NCBI RefSeq assembly: GCF_000758625.1
Contig: NZ_CP009283.1
Span: forward strand, 5,713,501 to 5,777,500
Length of the DNA stretch: 64,000 bases
Reading direction: 5' to 3'
DNA from: Paenibacillus sp. FSL R7-0273
GTDB taxonomy: Bacteria; Bacillota; Bacilli; Paenibacillales; Paenibacillaceae
Shown here: positions 59,424 to 64,000 of the stretch, in pieces
Position numbering within the stretch: position 1 is the first letter of the stretch
How the letters are laid out: every line of letters starts with the position of its first letter
Translations under genes and position numbers: made by a program
The notes under the pieces: model-generated
Told to the model about the DNA's origin: nothing
Database searches by the model: none
What the model saw: the letters and a program-made list of their open reading frames with translations, nothing else

Positions 59424-60218
59424 ATGAAGGCATTTGAACGGAGAGATTTGATCATTAACGAGCTGTACCGGCATAAAAAAGTGCATGTCGCTGACCTCGC
59501 GCAAAAATTCCAGGTGTCCGAGGAAACCATCCGCCGCGATCTGGACAAGCTGGATAAGGAAGGCCTGGCCAAAAAAAACTACGGAGGAGCCATACTAAAC
59601 GCCCATACCAACGAAGACCCCTCCTACGCAAGCAGGCATCAGGTCAACCTGGAGGCTAAAAGCATTATCGCATCGAATGTGCTGGATCTGATCAATGACG
59701 GGGACAGCCTGATGACAGATACAAGCACAACAGCTTTTGAAGCTCTGCGCAAAATCACCGAATCCAAGCACAACCTGACCATCATCACCAATTCACTCGC
59801 TGTTCTATCTGAATTCCAGCATTCCGGCCATAAGCTGATTTCTACCGGAGGTACACTGGGACCGGAGACCAGCTCCTTCGTCGGCCCCACCGCCTCCCAG
59901 ACCATCCAGAAGTACAATGTGGACGTCGCCCTGTTCAGCTGTAAAGCACTGTCGATGACCGGAGGGCTCAGTGATTCCAACGAGGAGGAGAGCGAGCTGA
60001 AGATTCTGATGCAAAAGCAGGCCAGCAAGGTCGTACTGCTCGTTGACCATTCCAAATTTGACCGGATTGCCTTCATTAAGCTGTTCAGCTTCGATAAAGT
60101 CGATTATATTGTGACTGATCAGAAGCCTTCTGAGGAATGGATCAGCTTTCTCAACAGCTATCAGGTATCCGTACTATACAGTGCACCTACTGATGAAATA
60201 CAACCAGCAAAACAATAA
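59424..60218 (+). CDS. DeoR family transcriptional regulator (probable fucose operon regulator)
   Basis: This 264-residue regulator starts with the DeoR helix-turn-helix (6-57; R-R-D-L-I-I-N-E-L, then V-S-E-E-T-I-R-R-D-L-D-K-L) and has a DeoRC sugar-phosphate sensor domain (about 75-235; T-T-A-F-E-A-L, T-N-S, G-G-x-L). It is divergent from the fucose operon, and the spacer holds two palindromes. The likely inducer is L-fuculose-1-phosphate, as in other DeoR systems. A GGGTGG stretch precedes the ATG. Its last 32 bases overlap the convergent membrane protein gene. Confidence 0.92.
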   Translation: MKAFERRDLIINELYRHKKVHVADLAQKFQVSEETIRRDLDKLDKEGLAKKNYGGAILNAHTNEDPSYASRHQVNLEAKSIIASNVLDLINDGDSLMTDTSTTAFEALRKITESKHNLTIITNSLAVLSEFQHSGHKLISTGGTLGPETSSFVGPTASQTIQKYNVDVALFSCKALSMTGGLSDSNEEESELKILMQKQASKVVLLVDHSKFDRIAFIKLFSFDKVDYIVTDQKPSEEWISFLNSYQVSVLYSAPTDEIQPAKQ

Positions 60219-60603
60219 AAACGATGCTCAGCAGGCCGAACAGCTCTGCCACATCTTCCCTGGACCATTTCCTCCGTACGAAAACGATTGAGGGTTGAGC
60301 AAGACCAGCTATCAGGTACAGCAGGGACAGCAGCAAGCCAAAGCTCATCAGCGAAAATAAGGGATTGTCTGCACGGGGTACCCCAATGAAAACCACCAGT
60401 AATATCAAGACCGTCAAGAGCCGCAGCACCCAACGGAAAAACAGAATCACCGGTCCGGGTTGGGGAGGCAGAACGTTTTCGTTCACTTCCTCAACTCTGG
60501 ATTGCTCCTCCTTTAATGCCCGCTCCCATGCCTCCGGGTTTTCTTTGCGTATTTTATGCATTTGATTAGCATTATCGATGCGCCGCTTTATGCTCTTGAA
60601 CAT
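60187..60603 (-). CDS. Small membrane protein of unknown function
   Basis: This 138-residue protein is one I do not recognise. It has a charged N-terminal 45 residues (K-S-I-K-R-R-I-D-N-A-N-Q-M-H-K-I-R-K-E-N-P-style, probably helical) and three hydrophobic segments at about 52-74, 82-102 and 119-137. GAGGAGG precedes the ATG at 60603. It is convergent with the DeoR gene and overlaps its end by 32 bases. Confidence 0.7.
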   Translation of the reverse strand: MFKSIKRRIDNANQMHKIRKENPEAWERALKEEQSRVEEVNENVLPPQPGPVILFFRWVLRLLTVLILLVVFIGVPRADNPLFSLMSFGLLLSLLYLIAGLAQPSIVFVRRKWSREDVAELFGLLSIVFIVLLVVFHQ

Positions 60604-60660
60604 ACAAAAGCCTCCTCTTCTGCATTTTGGCCGCTTTCCGCTTTAATACGCTTTCTCTAA

Positions 60661-60714
60661 TATAAAAAGAACGGAATGGTAAAATTACTTTAATAGTAAT
60701 TCACCATTCCGTTT
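60661..60714 (-). terminator. Terminator of the tRNA operon
   Basis: On the minus strand AACGGAATGGT and ACCATTCCGTT, with an inner AATTACT/AGTAATT stem, are followed by CTTTTTATA. It lies about 75 bases after tRNA-Arg. Confidence 0.9.
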
Positions 60715-60788
60715 CACTGCAAATAATAAAGTTATTCAGACAAAAAAAATAGCCTCTCCGGAGAGATGCTTCTGTTAAGTAAATATGG

Positions 60789-60862
60789 CGCGCCCTGAGA
60801 GATTCGAACTCCCGACCTTTTGATTCGTAGTCAAACGCTCTATCCAGCTGAGCTAAGGGCGC
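60789..60862 (-). tRNA. tRNA-Arg (ACG)
   Basis: The cloverleaf has acceptor arms GCGCCCT/AGGGCGC, D-loop AGCTCAGCTGGATAGAG, anticodon ACG in TGACTACGAATC and T-arm GGGAGTTCGAATCTC. CCA is not encoded. Confidence 0.95.
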
Positions 60863-60871
60863 AAATATTGG

Positions 60872-60943
60872 AGCGGACGACGGGAATCGAACCCGCGACC
60901 CTCGCCTTGGCAAGGCGATGCTCTACCGCTGAGCCACGTCCGC
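60872..60943 (-). tRNA. tRNA-Gly (GCC)
   Basis: The acceptor arms are GCGGACG/CGTCCGC and the anticodon is GCC in CCTTGCCAAGG. The T-arm is CGGGTTCGATTCCCG. CCA is not encoded. Confidence 0.95.
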
Positions 60944-61003
60944 ACACGGTATGTATTTCTGCAATTCCATAGGCTTGTCAGACTATAAACAAAGTACTAA
61001 TGG

Positions 61004-61078
61004 CGGAACCGACGGGATTCGAACCCGCGATCTCCTGCGTGACAGGCAGGCATGTTAGGCCAACTACACCACGGTTCC
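61004..61078 (-). tRNA. tRNA-Asp (GTC)
   Basis: The acceptor arms are GGAACCG/CGGTTCC and the anticodon is GTC in CCTGTCACGC. The T-arm is CGGGTTCGAATCCCG. Confidence 0.95.
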
Positions 61079-61085
61079 AAATGAA

Positions 61086-61159
<74 letters not shown>

Positions 61160-61176
61160 TCAGTAAAAGATATATA

Positions 61177-61252
61177 TGGTGGAGGCTGAGGGGATCGAAC
61201 CCCCGACCCTCTGCTTGTAAGGCAGATGCTCTCCCAGCTGAGCTAAGCCTCC
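61177..61252 (-). tRNA. tRNA-Val (TAC)
   Basis: The acceptor arms are GGAGGCT/AGCCTCC and the anticodon is TAC in GCCTTACAAGC. The 3' CCA is encoded, unlike in the Arg and Gly genes. Confidence 0.95.
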
Positions 61253-61320
61253 ATGGAAGAAGCAACTTAATGATCTTACCATACATTGGTTACAAAAGCA
61301 AACTCTTTTTTTAAAATAAA

Positions 61321-61395
61321 TGGTGACCCGTAGGGGATTCGAACCCCTGTTACCTCCGTGAAAGGGAGGTGTCTTAACCCCTTGACCAACGGGCC
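61321..61395 (-). tRNA. tRNA-Glu (TTC)
   Basis: The acceptor arms are GGCCCGT/ACGGGTC and the anticodon is TTC in CCCTTTCACGG. CCA is encoded. It is the first gene after the tRNA promoter. Confidence 0.95.
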
Positions 61396-61428
61396 ATATC
61401 AACATTGTTGTTTGTGACAACAAAAAAT

Positions 61429-61457
61429 ATTATATCACATATAAATAGGAAGTGCAA
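61429..61457 (-). promoter_or_regulatory. Strong extended -10 promoter of the tRNA operon
   Basis: On the minus strand TTGCAC (61452-61457), 17 bp, TATAAT (61429-61434), preceded by TGA as an extended -10. The start would be about 25 bases before tRNA-Glu. Confidence 0.8.
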
Positions 61458-61648
61458 TAGATTATTCAATAATTTTATGATAGCTGCCGAAAGCACTCTT
61501 ACACTTGATGGGGCCTATGAAGGGAACCGAGTATTTGAAGCCTATCTTAACCTACTGTCTCTGCCCACCTCCATGTCATACTCTTCTGAGGTGCTATCCC
61601 TCTGCCGGTCTAAGCAGCCCGCAGGAGCTCTCCTGCTCCTTCATTGGA
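61458..61648. other. Intergenic stretch without recognisable gene
   Basis: An 82-codon frame crosses this part but has no ribosome site and no family pattern. I see nothing else apart from the repeat block that follows. Confidence 0.5.
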
Positions 61649-61836
61649 GCTAACGGACTCAAGAAGCCAATATCCCTCTAGGATGGACTCAATGGCTGTG
61701 CTAACGGACCGTAGCGCTCTTATTGTCACTGCAGCAGCCGAATTTTGGGGATATTTCCTTAGATAAGAGCACTAGTGTCCGTTAGAATTTAAAAACATCA
61801 CTTATGCTGAAAATAAAGGCTGTTCAGTCCGTTAGA
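61649..61836. repeat. Intergenic repeat with CTAACGGAC elements in both orientations
   Basis: GCTAACGGAC begins at 61649 and 61700 (51 bp apart). GTCCGTTAG begins at 61777 and 61827 (50 bp apart). The inner pair forms a long inverted repeat with matching GCTCTTAT (about 61715) and ATAAGAGC (about 61763). Confidence 0.8.
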
Positions 61837-61917
61837 GATAAGAGCACAACTACAGAGTCTTGCCAGCATCTAGCCATTACTTGTCGTACCCATAATATCT
61901 ACTTAATTCTTAACACA

Positions 61918-61949
61918 AACAAAAAACCACCGCTGTAATCAGCAGTGGT
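61918..61949 (-). terminator. rRNA operon terminator after 5S
   Basis: On the minus strand ACCACTGCTG and CAGCGGTGGT form a 10-bp stem, followed by TTTTTTGTTTG. It separates the rRNA operon from the tRNA operon. Confidence 0.9.
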
Positions 61950-61955
61950 CTTAAG

Positions 61956-62072
61956 TGCTTGGCGGCGTCCTACTCTCCCAGGACCCTTCGGTCCAAGTAC
62001 CATCGGCGCTGGAAGGCTTAACGGTCGTGTTCGGGATGGGTACGCGTGGAACCCTTCCGCTATCGCCACCAA
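61956..62072 (-). rRNA. rrf: 5S ribosomal RNA
   Basis: This is a 117-base gene with the paired ends TTTGGTGGCG and CGCCGCCAAGC, and the conserved CCCATCCCGAACACG and GGAGAGTAGG segments. Exact ends may be off by a few bases. Confidence 0.93.
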
Positions 62073-62291
62073 ACGGGCATTTGCAGTACAAATGCATAAT
62101 ACAGGTATCAGCATCGCCAAATGCTGAATAATCAATCTTCATCATCAGGCCGCTTGTGCCTTCTGAATCAGAACTTGATTCCTGAAAACTGAATCCGAAA
62201 CGAAGATGCGTTCGCCCTTGTTACGGGGCCCCCGGAAAGTAATCGGAATCGGCTTCGTCAGCCTCTTCTTCACTTTTTGGGGTAGCTTTTG
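62073..62291 (-). other. 23S-5S internal spacer
   Basis: About 219 bases separate 23S and 5S. I find no tRNA in it. Confidence 0.7.

Positions 62292-64000
<1,709 letters not shown>

Noticed and set aside
61405..61653. 82-codon frame between tRNA-Glu and 5S rRNA
   Set aside because: No ribosome site and it covers the tRNA promoter region.

Overview
The window looks like the chromosome of a Paenibacillus or a close relative. The evidence is consensus AGGAGG ribosome-binding sites with frequent GTG and TTG starts, a moderately GC-rich low-GC-phylum style, YesM/YesN and LplA-LplB-LplC type sugar import systems that lack their own ATPase, transmembrane AraC regulators, a Bce-type peptide-antibiotic module, and an rRNA-tRNA block at the right end. 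No database search was possible, so family names come from motifs I can see.

Layout. 1-3902 (minus): an operon of an ornithine cyclodeaminase-like enzyme, an M19 dipeptidase-like protein and a CocE-type hydrolase cut by the window edge. 4083-5264: fabV. 5324-9754 (minus): BceR-BceS-BceA-BceB antimicrobial-peptide sensing and export, with a TTACA-N4-TGTAA operator candidate. 9794-11170: PIG-V-like membrane glycosyltransferase. 11381-12517: first unsaturated glucuronyl hydrolase (GH88), followed by a nested intergenic repeat block. 13326-16197: an AraC regulator, then a divergent TetR and MFS efflux pair.

16321-39191 is a first polysaccharide-use region: GH94 phosphorylase, very large GH2 enzyme, two-domain mutarotase-like protein, secreted beta-helix protein, LplABC-like importer, transmembrane AraC regulator, SGNH esterase, two further AraC regulators and a GHL6-type glycosidase. 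39647-42230 holds an SDR, an AraC regulator and a decayed merR/aldo-keto reductase pair. 42337-60218 is a second polysaccharide region: GH35 beta-galactosidase, binding protein plus two permeases, YesMN two-component system, heparinase II/III-like lyase, second GH88 enzyme, and a complete L-fucose operon (fucI, kinase, fucA, fucU) with a divergent DeoR regulator. 60661-64000 (minus): a six-gene tRNA operon with its own promoter, then 5S and the 3' part of 23S rRNA.

Taken together the two regions suggest use of a plant, algal or bacterial heteropolysaccharide containing fucose, galactose, glucose and uronic acid. A lyase would create unsaturated uronic ends, GH88 would remove them, GH2/GH35/GH94 would trim or phosphorolyse the rest, and FucI/kinase/FucA would burn the fucose. 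This is inference from gene content.

The most unusual signal is not a gene. Three intergenic arrays (12736-13196, 23771-24175, 39337-39523) have the same period of 51-52 bp. Two or three of them share a recognisable spacer scaffold, yet each carries a different short dyad whose two arms have changed together. A fourth repeat block (61649-61836) also shows 50-51 bp spacing. Several sets of shared promoter motifs were also found, including a 37-bp motif in front of two distant transcription units with identical distance to the -10 box, and ATTTTGACC-type repeats 80-88 bp upstream of three units near the YesMN system.
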